Origin: Alphaproteobacteria bacterium
GTDB lineage: Bacteria; Pseudomonadota; Alphaproteobacteria; Sphingomonadales; Sphingomonadaceae
NCBI GenBank assembly: GCA_005882415.1
Contig: VBAE01000135.1
Location: 1-7,182, forward strand
DNA: 7,182 nucleotides
Direction of reading: 5' to 3'
Each line of letters begins with the position of its first letter. Position 1 is the stretch's first letter. Under the pieces are notes generated by a model that searched no databases, was not told the origin of the DNA, and saw only the letters and a program-made list of their open reading frames with translations. Made by a program: the position numbers and the translations under genes. Below are positions 1 to 4,823 of this stretch, piece after piece.

Positions 1-394
1 TCGAACGCCGCCGCAACTCCTGCAGCATGGTCAGGCGCCTGGTCAGGGCAGCGATTCCTGCCCGGCGCTGCCCGCTCCTGCCGTTCATGAGCAGGACGGC
101 GAGGTGTCGAGGCGGCAGTACGGTGTCGGCTGGGTCGGTATCGACGAGGTGGATTAGCCCGCGCCGGCGTACAAGAGAGCTGTCGATTGGTTCGGCTTCC
201 TGAAGCGCAGCGACGAACAGATCGTCGGATCGCTCGCAGAGAACGACGTTCCACGGCAGGCGGCAAAGGGTTGCAGCCTCCGCCGCGCTCATTTGGTCGT
301 CGTCCGCCGTCAGCCAAAGCGCAGCGTCCCGGCTATCCAGTTGTGCGATTAGCGGCGCGGGTATTCGGTCGTGATGGCTTTTAGACTTCTCCAT
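1..394 (-). CDS. Unrecognised protein, N-terminal part only (runs off left edge)
   Basis: The reverse strand is open from an ATG at 394 to the first base, giving 131 codons with no stop, so the C-terminus lies outside the window. A GGAG sits 9 nt before the ATG; a GTG five codons upstream (409) is in frame but has a poorer ribosome site. The protein starts with a polar stretch (MEKSKSHHDR), then alternates hydrophobic strands and helices: ALWLTADDD near residues 25-33, LPWNVVLCE near 46-54, RRGLIHLVDTD near 77-87 and HLAVLLMNG near 97-105. It ends in an arginine-rich helix. This suggests a soluble alpha/beta fold. There is no signal peptide or membrane segment. The WNVVLCERSDDLFVAAL stretch loosely recalls the WxVVTTNxDxxLExAL part of bacterial SIR2-like domains, but the diagnostic Asn and the Gly-rich nucleotide loop are absent, so I assign no function. 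Codon use is slightly less G/C-biased than in the rpo/rps genes. Confidence 0.7.
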   Translation of the reverse strand, partial: MEKSKSHHDRIPAPLIAQLDSRDAALWLTADDDQMSAAEAATLCRLPWNVVLCERSDDLFVAALQEAEPIDSSLVRRRGLIHLVDTDPADTVLPPRHLAVLLMNGRSGQRRAGIAALTRRLTMLQELRRRS

Positions 395-514
395 GCGAAG
401 ATGCTCCACGATCGAGAGGGGCCTGTCTAGTGTCCACTGCGCCCGGCTGTCGGCGCGGCAATCTCGGCTGCCGTCCTTCGTGGTGCCTTTCAGTAACCGG
501 ACGCTGAGATGAGA

Positions 515-577
515 GAAGAAGAAACTTGTTGGCCATCAGCTTCTTTGTCCGGGCGCCGCGTCCTCAGCTTCGCTGCG
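515..577. repeat. Dispersed intergenic repeat, copy A
   Basis: This is the first of two same-direction copies of a roughly 63-bp element; the other is at 1017-1078. The last 33 bases (545-577 against 1046-1078) differ at one position, and the left 21 bases differ at four. The middle is the least conserved part and needs a one-base gap. The element has a purine-rich left end (GAAGAAGAAACTT) and a GC-rich right end containing TCCGGGCGCCGCGTCC. It carries no start or convincing reading frame. Similar short extragenic repeats are common in sphingomonad-type genomes; that general point is background, not read from this window. Confidence 0.75.
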
Positions 578-624
578 CACTCCAGCCCCTTCAGCATCGC
601 CGCATTCTCCGATAGGCTCCACCC

Positions 625-897
625 ATGAGGAAGCCGACTTTCGAGGAGTATGTGACGGGCAACGCCGTCGCCGCGGTGTTGGCGTTGCTGCCTTTGGCGA
701 GCCGGGTGCCGGAGGATTATGTCCTCGCCGGCTTCGTTCTGGCGGTCTTGTGGCTGGTGGGGTTCGTGGCCGGTTCCTTCTTTTATGGCTGGAAGGTGGC
801 GGCGGTTATTCCGTTCGGGCTGGCGGTGCTGGCGATCCCCGTGCTGTGGTCGCTCTTCTTCGTCGTCTGCACGGCCGACTCCCGCGCCTGCCTCTGA
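625..897 (+). CDS. Small hypothetical inner-membrane protein, 90 aa
   Basis: The family was not recognised. The protein begins with a short charged cytoplasmic-like segment (MRKPTFEEYV). Three hydrophobic stretches follow, near residues 12-26, 33-54 and 57-82, and it ends with a short tail containing two cysteines (VCTADSRACL). That layout fits a two- or three-pass membrane protein. Third codon positions are strongly G/C, as in neighbouring genes, which supports real coding. The ATG at 625 is preceded by a weak TAGG 8 nt upstream; no better in-frame start is visible. It stands alone, with direct-repeat copy A 47 bp before it and copy B 119 bp after it. No promoter or terminator can be assigned with confidence. 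It might be a lineage-specific gene carried into the space beyond rpoA. Confidence 0.65.
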   Translation: MRKPTFEEYVTGNAVAAVLALLPLASRVPEDYVLAGFVLAVLWLVGFVAGSFFYGWKVAAVIPFGLAVLAIPVLWSLFFVVCTADSRACL

Positions 898-911
898 CCG
901 TTGCCGGCTGC

Positions 912-958
912 GGGGGAGGGGTGCAACGGGAGGCAAGGGGTGGAAAGGGAGGCGAGGG
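912..958 (+). other. Candidate G-quadruplex tract (six G-runs, regular spacing)
   Basis: The forward strand has six runs of three to five G at 912-916, 918-921, 928-930, 937-940, 947-949 and 956-958. The first loop is one base and the other four are exactly six bases each (TGCAAC, AGGCAA, TGGAAA, AGGCGA). This satisfies the usual G-quadruplex pattern of four or more G3+ runs with loops up to seven. The loops are not identical, so it is not a simple tandem repeat. Whether it folds in the cell is unknown. Confidence 0.55.
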
Positions 959-1016
959 AGAGAGTGAGAATCCGCTGCTCCTTCGTGGTCACTTTTCAGG
1001 ACCGCACGCCAGGACG

Positions 1017-1078
1017 AAAGAAGAAGCTTCTTCGCCAATACGTCCTTGTCCGGGCGCCGCGTCCACAGCTTCGCTGCG
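1017..1078. repeat. Dispersed intergenic repeat, copy B
   Basis: This is the second copy of the element at 515-577, in the same orientation and about 500 bp away. The right-hand 33 bases match copy A except for one T/A difference. Its left end contains a perfect 14-bp palindrome, GAAGAAGCTTCTTC (1020-1033), which copy A has lost or never had (two changes break it). The two copies flank the small membrane-protein gene. Confidence 0.75.
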
Positions 1079-1144
1079 GACGCTCTGTCGTCCGGGAGGA
1101 ACGTGCCCCGCACGTCCCTCTGATCCGGCCGATCTCCGACGGCC

Positions 1145-1174
1145 GCTGGCCGCCTTCGAACATCGAGGAAATGG
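1145..1174 (+). repeat. Inverted partial copy of the rpoA 3' end
   Basis: These 30 bases match the reverse complement of 1265-1294, inside the last codons of rpoA, at 26 of 30 positions: 11 identical bases, a six-base divergent block, then 13 identical bases. Read forward they encode WPPSNIEEM, against WPPENIEEM in RpoA. The differences are one synonymous change (AAT to AAC) and one codon replacement (GAA to TCG), so the similarity follows the codon frame. No similarity that I can defend extends further on either side. It could be a relic of an inverted duplication. The fragment has no start or ribosome site of its own. Confidence 0.7.
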
Positions 1175-1203
1175 AAAAGGCCGCCCCTTTCGGGACGGCC
1201 TTT
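1175..1203 (-). terminator. Intrinsic terminator of the rpsM-rpsK-rpoA operon
   Basis: On the reverse-strand transcript, GGCCGUCCC (from 1200-1192) pairs with GGGGCGGCC (from 1187-1179). This is a 9-bp stem with one U-G wobble, closed by a GAAA tetraloop and followed directly by UUUU (1178-1175). It begins about 30 nt after the rpoA stop and therefore ends the operon immediately after rpoA. On the forward strand the same structure has a C-A mismatch and only a short T run, so termination is best in the rpoA direction. Confidence 0.85.
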
Positions 1204-1232
1204 GCTCGTGACGTCCACGTTTAACGTGAATG

Positions 1233-2297
1233 TCAGCCCAGAAGCTCCTGCTCGAGCTTCTTCGCCATTTCCTCGATATTTTCAGGCGGCCAGCCGGGGA
1301 TGTCCATCCCAAGCCGGAGGCCCATGGACGACAGCACTTCCTTGATCTCGTTCAGGCTCTTGCGGCCGAAGTTCGGGGTGCGGAGCATCTCGGCTTCGGT
1401 CTTCTGGACGAGGTCGCCGATGTAGATGATGTTGTCGTTCTTGAGGCAGTTGGCGCTGCGCACCGACAGTTCCAGCTCGTCCACCTTCTTGAGAAGGTAG
1501 CGGTTGAGCTGGTTGGCGTCGTGGTCGGCGTCGCTCTGCGAGACCGCGGCCATCCCGCCCGAGGGCGCGCTGGTCATGGTCATGCCTTCGTCGAAGTGGA
1601 CGAACAGCTGGAGCTGGTCCTGGAGGATCCGCGCGGCGTAAGCGAGCGCGTCGTCCGGGGTCAGCGTGCCGTCGGTTTCGACGGTGATGGTGAGCTTGTC
1701 ATAGTCGAGCTCCTGCCCGACGCGGGTGTTCTCGACCTTGTACGCGACCTGGCGAACGGGCGAGTACAGCGCGTCGACCGGGATCAGGCCGATCGGCGCG
1801 TCGGCCGGGCGGTTGGCGACGGCGGGGACATAGCCTTTGCCGACGTCGACCATCAGCTCCATGTTGAGCGTCGCGCCCTCGTCGAGGTGGCAGAGCACCA
1901 GGCTCGGGTTCATCACCTCGATGTCGCCGGTGGTGGCGATCTGTCCGGCGGTGACTTCGCCCGGGCCGGTGGCGCTGAGCGCCAGGCGCTTCGGCTGGTC
2001 GCCCTCCATGCGGAGCGCAACCTGCTTCACGTTCAAAACCAGATCCGTGATATCTTCACGGACACCCGCGAGCGACGAGAATTCGTGCAGGACACCCTCG
2101 ATCCGGATCGAGGTGACTGCGGCGCCCTGGAGCGAGGAGAGCAGGACCCGGCGGAGCGAGTTGCCGAGCGTCAGGCCGAAACCGCGCTCGAGCGGCTCGG
2201 CGACGAAGGTCGCCTTGCGGCGGGCGTCGCCCTGGGCGCGCTTCTCGAGGGCGTTGGGCTTCTTCATTTCCTGCCAGTTCTTTGCGTTGACGGCCAT
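1233..2297 (-). CDS. rpoA: DNA-directed RNA polymerase subunit alpha
   Basis: This is the alpha subunit of RNA polymerase. Its dimer seeds enzyme assembly, and its C-terminal domain contacts promoter UP elements and activators. The 354-residue protein is full length for alphaproteobacteria. The N-terminal assembly domain spans roughly residues 10-245, with RGFGLTLGNSLRRVLLSSL at 38-56 and the dimer segment KVENTRVGQELDYDKL at 187-202. A linker of about 25 residues (ASDADHD-like, 250-262) leads to the C-terminal domain, from about 268 to the end. The DNA-binding VRSANCLK motif is present; Arg280 is the counterpart of E. coli Arg265. The ATG at 2297 has a GGGAAGA ribosome site about 4-5 nt upstream. 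It is last in the operon after rpsK. The usual next gene, rplQ, is absent; a terminator follows instead. The 3' codons are partly duplicated in inverted orientation at 1145-1174. Confidence 0.98.
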   Translation of the reverse strand: MAVNAKNWQEMKKPNALEKRAQGDARRKATFVAEPLERGFGLTLGNSLRRVLLSSLQGAAVTSIRIEGVLHEFSSLAGVREDITDLVLNVKQVALRMEGDQPKRLALSATGPGEVTAGQIATTGDIEVMNPSLVLCHLDEGATLNMELMVDVGKGYVPAVANRPADAPIGLIPVDALYSPVRQVAYKVENTRVGQELDYDKLTITVETDGTLTPDDALAYAARILQDQLQLFVHFDEGMTMTSAPSGGMAAVSQSDADHDANQLNRYLLKKVDELELSVRSANCLKNDNIIYIGDLVQKTEAEMLRTPNFGRKSLNEIKEVLSSMGLRLGMDIPGWPPENIEEMAKKLEQELLG

Positions 2298-2310
2298 GGA
2301 TCTTCCCTAA

Positions 2311-2328
2311 AAAACATCGAAAACATCG
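2311..2328 (-). repeat. Tandem 9-bp direct repeat in the rpoA leader
   Basis: AAAACATCG occurs twice head to tail (2311-2319, 2320-2328). On the transcript strand this gives two CGATGTTTT units just before the rpoA ribosome site. It makes the last part of the rpsK-rpoA spacer U-rich and weakly structured, which may help ribosome access; that role is inference. Confidence 0.5.
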
Positions 2329-2354
2329 AGGATGATTCCGAAAAATTGAACCGG

Positions 2355-2374
2355 CACCCGGGTTTCGCCGGGTG
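2355..2374 (-). other. Intercistronic hairpin between rpsK and rpoA
   Basis: CACCCGG (2355-2361) and CCGGGTG (2368-2374) form a perfect 7-bp stem around a six-base loop. It starts 9 nt past the rpsK stop. In the transcript a run of five U (2345-2341) follows, but only 9 nt after the stem, so it is not a textbook terminator. It could mark an RNA-processing point, protect the 3' end of an upstream message, or give partial attenuation. Confidence 0.55.
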
Positions 2375-2383
2375 TCGAAAGCG

Positions 2384-2773
2384 TCAGACGCGGCGGCGCT
2401 TCGAAGGCCGCACGCCGTTGTGCGGGATCGGAGTCACGTCGCGGATCGAGGTGATCGTGAAGCCGACCGCCTGGAGCGCGCGAAGGGCGCTCTCGCGGCC
2501 CGACCCGGGACCCTTGACCTCGACCTCGAGGGTGCGGACGCCGTGCTCGGCGGCCTTCTTGCCCGCGTCCTCGGCCGCGACCTGCGCCGCATAAGGGGTC
2601 GACTTGCGGCTGCCCTTGAAGCCCATCATGCCCGCGGACGACCAGCTGATGGCGTTGCCCTGCGCGTCGGTGATGGTGATCATCGTGTTGTTGAAGCTGG
2701 CGTTCACATGGGCGACGCCGGCGGTGATGTTCTTGCGCTCGCGCCTGCGGAGGCGCTGAGGTTCGCGTGCCAT
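2384..2773 (-). CDS. rpsK: 30S ribosomal protein S11 (uS11)
   Basis: uS11 is a component of the 30S platform that binds 16S rRNA near the mRNA exit/E-site region. The protein has 129 residues, the same length as E. coli S11. The recognisable core includes AHVNASFNNTMITITD at about 21-36, GFKGSRKSTPYAAQ at 51-64, VEVKGPGSGRESALRAL at 85-101, and the basic tail HNGVRPSKRRRV at 118-129. The ATG at 2773 follows AGGA with a 7-nt spacer. It sits between rpsM (82-nt gap) and rpoA (86-nt gap), in the standard alpha-operon order. No defects were seen. Confidence 0.98.
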   Translation of the reverse strand: MAREPQRLRRRERKNITAGVAHVNASFNNTMITITDAQGNAISWSSAGMMGFKGSRKSTPYAAQVAAEDAGKKAAEHGVRTLEVEVKGPGSGRESALRALQAVGFTITSIRDVTPIPHNGVRPSKRRRV

Positions 2774-2833
2774 ATCTCGTTCCTACCTAATCTCTTTCAT
2801 GACGCCGGGCCGGCCAAAGCCTGCCTCCGGCGG

Positions 2834-2860
2834 AGTAAACCGTCCCCCGGACGGTTTACT
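2834..2860 (-). other. Perfect 12-bp hairpin containing the rpsM stop codon
   Basis: AGTAAACCGTCC (2834-2845) and GGACGGTTTACT (2849-2860) are exact reverse complements separated by CCC. On the transcript the left arm carries the last bases of rpsM and its TAA stop, so a terminating ribosome would melt or block the structure. There is no U tract after it, so it is not an intrinsic terminator. Likely roles are mRNA 3'-end protection, processing, or tuning translation of the downstream rpsK; these are inference. Confidence 0.7.
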
Positions 2861-3224
2861 TCTTCTTGCCGGCGATCGGCTTGGCCTTGCCCTTGCGGGT
2901 GCGCGCATTGGTGTGCGTGCGCTGGCCGCGGACCGGGAGGCCCTTGCGATGACGAAGCCCGCGATAGGACGCGAGGTCCATCAGCCGCTTGATGTTCATC
3001 GCCACTTCGCGCCGAAGATCGCCCTCGACCGAATAGTCGGCGTCGATCGTCTCGCGGATCTGGAGCACTTCCTGATCGGAAAGGTCCTGCACCCGCCGCT
3101 GCGGCTCGATGCCGAGCTTGGTGGTGATTTCCTTGGCCTTGGTGCGGCCGATGCCGTGGATGTAGGTAAGCGCGATCTCTACGCGCTTGTTGGTCGGGAT
3201 GTTGACACCCGCAATACGTGCCAT
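2856..3224 (-). CDS. rpsM: 30S ribosomal protein S13 (uS13)
   Basis: uS13 is a 30S head protein that contacts the 50S subunit and the P-site tRNA through its basic C-terminal tail. The product is 122 residues (E. coli S13 is 118). It starts MARIAGVNIPTNKRVEIAL, has the helix-hairpin-helix-like YIHGIGRTKAKEI near residues 21-33, and the conserved segment GLRHRKGLPVRGQRTHTNAR near 91-110, ending in KPIAGKKK. The frame is open 15 codons further upstream, but the ATG at 3224 matches the universal N-terminus and has AGGAG about 10 nt before it. It is the first gene of the operon, with a promoter at 3355-3383. Its stop codon lies inside a strong hairpin. Confidence 0.98.
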   Translation of the reverse strand: MARIAGVNIPTNKRVEIALTYIHGIGRTKAKEITTKLGIEPQRRVQDLSDQEVLQIRETIDADYSVEGDLRREVAMNIKRLMDLASYRGLRHRKGLPVRGQRTHTNARTRKGKAKPIAGKKK

Positions 3225-3247
3225 GAGGTAGTTTCTCCTGCTCCACA

Positions 3248-3266
3248 GGACGGTTGGCCCCCGTCC
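3248..3266 (-). promoter_or_regulatory. Small leader hairpin upstream of the rpsM ribosome site
   Basis: GGACGG (3248-3253) pairs with CCGTCC (3261-3266) around a seven-base loop. In the transcript the stem ends about 10 nt before the AGGAG of rpsM. Leaders of r-protein operons are often control points (S4 in the E. coli alpha operon), but this stem is short and I do not recognise a known r-protein motif, so a regulatory role is tentative. Confidence 0.35.
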
Positions 3267-3354
3267 CATCTCAGCGCTTGGTCAAACCCGGGAACAGCGA
3301 CAGCCGGCAAGCGCACGGGGGCGCCGCCGGACGACCGGTTATCGGGATGTGCGC

Positions 3355-3383
3355 CAGATAGGGTGGGAGCGGCGCAGTGTCAA
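3355..3383 (-). promoter_or_regulatory. Sigma-70-type promoter for rpsM-rpsK-rpoA
   Basis: Reading the reverse strand, a perfect -35 box TTGACA (3383-3378) is followed after exactly 17 bases by TATCTG (3360-3355), a weak -10 matching the consensus at its first three positions. The site falls between the stop of the upstream ydeI-like gene and rpsM. It implies a leader of roughly 120 nt and independent transcription of the three-gene operon. Confidence 0.6.
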
Positions 3384-3408
3384 CGGTTGAGGCGGTGCAA
3401 AATCGGGC

Positions 3409-4008
3409 TCAGCAGCTTTCATATTTCCAGTTGCGGCGCTTGCCCTCGGCCAGCCATTCGACCGCCTGTGCGATGCGCTTCTGGCGGGTCTCCTCGCGCT
3501 TCGCCTCGGTGACCCACTCGACATATTCGCGGCGGCAGCCGGGCGGGAATAAGTCGAAGGTAGCGCGGGCCGTGGGATTCGAGTCGAGGGCGGCGAGGAG
3601 GTCGGGTGGCGGCTCGGCCGGGGGCTTGGGGTGCTTGACCGGGCGCGGCGCCTTGGCCTCGCCGGAGCCGAGCGCCATCGCCTTGTGGACGAGGGCGGCG
3701 AAGACCGTTTCCTCGGGGAGGTCGGCGAGGCTGGTGAGGCGGCCGAAGGAGCCCATCGCGTCCCGCTCGGCAGTGCTTTCGCCGGTGACGGACTTGCCCT
3801 GCCAGAAGCCGAACACCGCGTGCGCCTTGAAGCCCGCCATGTGGCCGAGCATCCGGCCCTCAAAGAGGAAGAAGGGATGCGACCATTTGATCGCCTCCTC
3901 GCACTCGGGGCAGGCGGCGTGGACTCGTTCGCGAAGGGCGGCAAGGATCGGACGGGCGAATTCCGCCTGCTTCTCGATATAGGCGTCGACGCGCGGGTCG
4001 CGGGGCAT
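3409..4008 (-). CDS. YdeI/OmpD-associated family protein
   Basis: This is a two-part protein of 199 residues. The N-terminal half resembles the DUF1801 (YdhG-like) fold: ACPECEEAIKWSHPFFLFEG near 32-51 and the AGFKAHAVFGFW stretch near 58-69. After a Pro/Lys-rich linker (about 118-136), the C-terminal half matches the YdeI/OmpD-associated (OmdA) domain. There LLAALDSNPTARATFDLFPP leads to CRREYVEWVTEAKREETRQKR, then a terminal helix with AVEWLAEGKRRN. The family is linked by name to bacteriocin protection and OmpD, but its biochemical activity is not established. No signal peptide is visible, so it is probably cytoplasmic. The ATG at 4008 has GGAG with a 5-nt spacer and a promoter just upstream. 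It takes the place upstream of rpsM where secY/adk would be expected. Confidence 0.9.
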   Translation of the reverse strand: MPRDPRVDAYIEKQAEFARPILAALRERVHAACPECEEAIKWSHPFFLFEGRMLGHMAGFKAHAVFGFWQGKSVTGESTAERDAMGSFGRLTSLADLPEETVFAALVHKAMALGSGEAKAPRPVKHPKPPAEPPPDLLAALDSNPTARATFDLFPPGCRREYVEWVTEAKREETRQKRIAQAVEWLAEGKRRNWKYESC

Positions 4009-4030
4009 AGGCGCTCCATCAGGGACGCGC

Positions 4031-4059
4031 GATTATCCCGCGCAGGCGGCGGGGAGGCA
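4031..4059 (-). promoter_or_regulatory. Sigma-70-type promoter for the YdeI-family gene
   Basis: On the reverse strand TTGCCT (4059-4054) and GATAAT (4036-4031) are separated by 17 bases. The -10 matches the consensus at five of six positions and the -35 at four of six. Transcription would start about 15-20 nt before the ATG at 4008, leaving room for its GGAG site. Confidence 0.5.
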
Positions 4060-4138
4060 AGGGACTCGTTCCGGCTCGAATTCGATTCGCCCTGGCTCTG
4101 GCGGAGGAACGGGTGATTCTTCAGCGTTTTAGCAGGGC

Positions 4139-4384
4139 ATGCGCGCAGCCAGACTGTCCTCGAGCGTCATCCGCAAGATCGCCTATGACGACGAGCGCGA
4201 GGCGCTGAGCATCTGGTTCGCCGAAACCGGCCGCTACATCTACCACGGCGTTCCCGGCGCGGTGTTCGACGCGCTTCGGAAGGCGCCGTCGGCGGGGCGC
4301 TATTTCAACGAGTGTATCAAGCGCCGCTACCGCTGCGAGCCGGACCCGGAGCGGCGCCGCTACCGGCCGCCCTGGAACGGCTGA
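4139..4384 (+). CDS. KTSC-domain protein, 81 aa
   Basis: This is a small cytoplasmic protein made almost entirely of one KTSC domain, named for its presence at the C-terminus of some lysyl-tRNA synthetases. Visible hallmarks are SSSVIRKIAYDDE near residues 7-19, LSIWFAETGRYIYHGVP near 23-39 and SAGRYFNECIKRRYRC near 51-66. The tail is rich in Arg and Pro. The family's function is not well defined; nucleic-acid association is often assumed. An in-frame stop at 4130 makes the ATG at 4139 the earliest ATG, though its ribosome site (AGGG) is very close to the start codon. The MAPEG gene follows 37 nt later on the same strand, so the two may be co-transcribed. Confidence 0.9.
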   Translation: MRAARLSSSVIRKIAYDDEREALSIWFAETGRYIYHGVPGAVFDALRKAPSAGRYFNECIKRRYRCEPDPERRRYRPPWNG

Positions 4385-4421
4385 GCTTGCGCGGCTCGTG
4401 CCGGTGGCGCAACAATGGGGC

Positions 4422-4823
4422 ATGGCCACCGAACTCATTGTGCTCGCCTGGGGCTGCGTCCTCGCTTTCGTCCACGTCTTCGCGGCGGTGCGGTTCAAGA
4501 CGCGGCAATATGGGACCAAGTGGAACATGGGCGCGCGGGACGAAGTGCTTCCGCCGCCCGAGCCGATGGTGGGCCGGCTGGCACGGGCGCAGGCGAATTT
4601 CTTCGAGACCTTTCCGATCGCTGCGGCGGCGATCCTGATCGTGCATGCGGCGGGGCTCGAGGATCGCTGGACGGCGATCGGAGCAATGGTGTGGCTGGCG
4701 GCGCGGGTGGTGTACCTGCCGCTCTACGCGATGGGCACCCCGGTGCTGCGGACGGTGGTGTTCCTGGTCAGCGTGGTCGGGATCGCGATGATCCTCCGGC
4801 CGGCGCTTCAGGCCGCCTTTTAG
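4422..4823 (+). CDS. MAPEG family membrane protein
   Basis: Membrane-associated proteins in eicosanoid and glutathione metabolism are small four-helix proteins, many of them glutathione-dependent transferases or peroxidases; bacterial members mostly lack a known substrate. This 133-residue protein has hydrophobic segments near residues 4-24, 64-78, 85-104 and 109-126. The family motif RAQANFFE is at 55-62, with the conserved Asn59 and Glu62, after a charged loop FKTRQYGTKWNMGARDE. RVVYLPLY near 95-102 matches the second conserved block. The ATG at 4422 gives a family-like N-terminus; an in-frame GTG at 4398 would add eight residues and cannot be excluded. Its stop codon overlaps, tail to tail by two bases, the stop of the reverse-strand gene at 4820. 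Confidence 0.9.
   Translation: MATELIVLAWGCVLAFVHVFAAVRFKTRQYGTKWNMGARDEVLPPPEPMVGRLARAQANFFETFPIAAAAILIVHAAGLEDRWTAIGAMVWLAARVVYLPLYAMGTPVLRTVVFLVSVVGIAMILRPALQAAF
4798..4821 (+). terminator. Possible terminator overlapping the MAPEG 3' end
   Basis: GGC-C-GGC (4798-4804, one bulged C) can pair with GCCGCC (4812-4817) around a seven-base loop and is followed by TTTT (4818-4821). The short bulged stem and short T run make it a weak candidate. It overlaps the last MAPEG codons. Confidence 0.35.

Larger units (their letters stand above)
898..1232. other. Gene-free interval downstream of rpoA
   Basis: I see no credible gene in this 335-base stretch. Several frames are open simply because of GC richness, but none has a ribosome site or a protein-like composition. 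It holds, in order, an array of six G-tracts (912-958), repeat copy B (1017-1078), a short inverted near-copy of the rpoA 3' end (1145-1174), the rpoA terminator (1175-1203), and a small perfect palindrome, CACGTTTAACGTG (1216-1228), four bases beyond the rpoA stop codon. Confidence 0.7.

Noticed and set aside
187..384. Forward 65-codon frame rich in Arg and Pro
   Set aside because: It is antisense to the left-edge gene and has no ribosome site; the composition is typical of a GC-rich shadow frame.
1..394. SIR2-like or defence-domain assignment for the left-edge gene
   Set aside because: Only a loose resemblance in one strand-helix stretch; the Gly-rich loop and catalytic Asn/His were not seen in the visible part, so no function is claimed.
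912..958. Regular spacing considered as a CRISPR or tandem repeat array
   Set aside because: The units are only 9-10 bases, their loops differ, and there are no repeat-spacer units of CRISPR size.
490..1218. Reverse 242-codon frame across both repeats and the small membrane gene
   Set aside because: Low-complexity Arg/Pro/Gln-rich translation running through two copies of a non-coding repeat and antisense to a better gene; no plausible start site.
1230..2594. Forward 454-codon frame opposite rpoA and rpsK
   Set aside because: It is the antisense image of conserved rpoA and the 3' part of rpsK; long opposite-strand frames are expected at this GC content.
4075..4084. TCGAATTCGA palindrome upstream of the KTSC gene
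   Set aside because: A 10-base palindrome with no relation to a start or promoter; could easily arise by chance.
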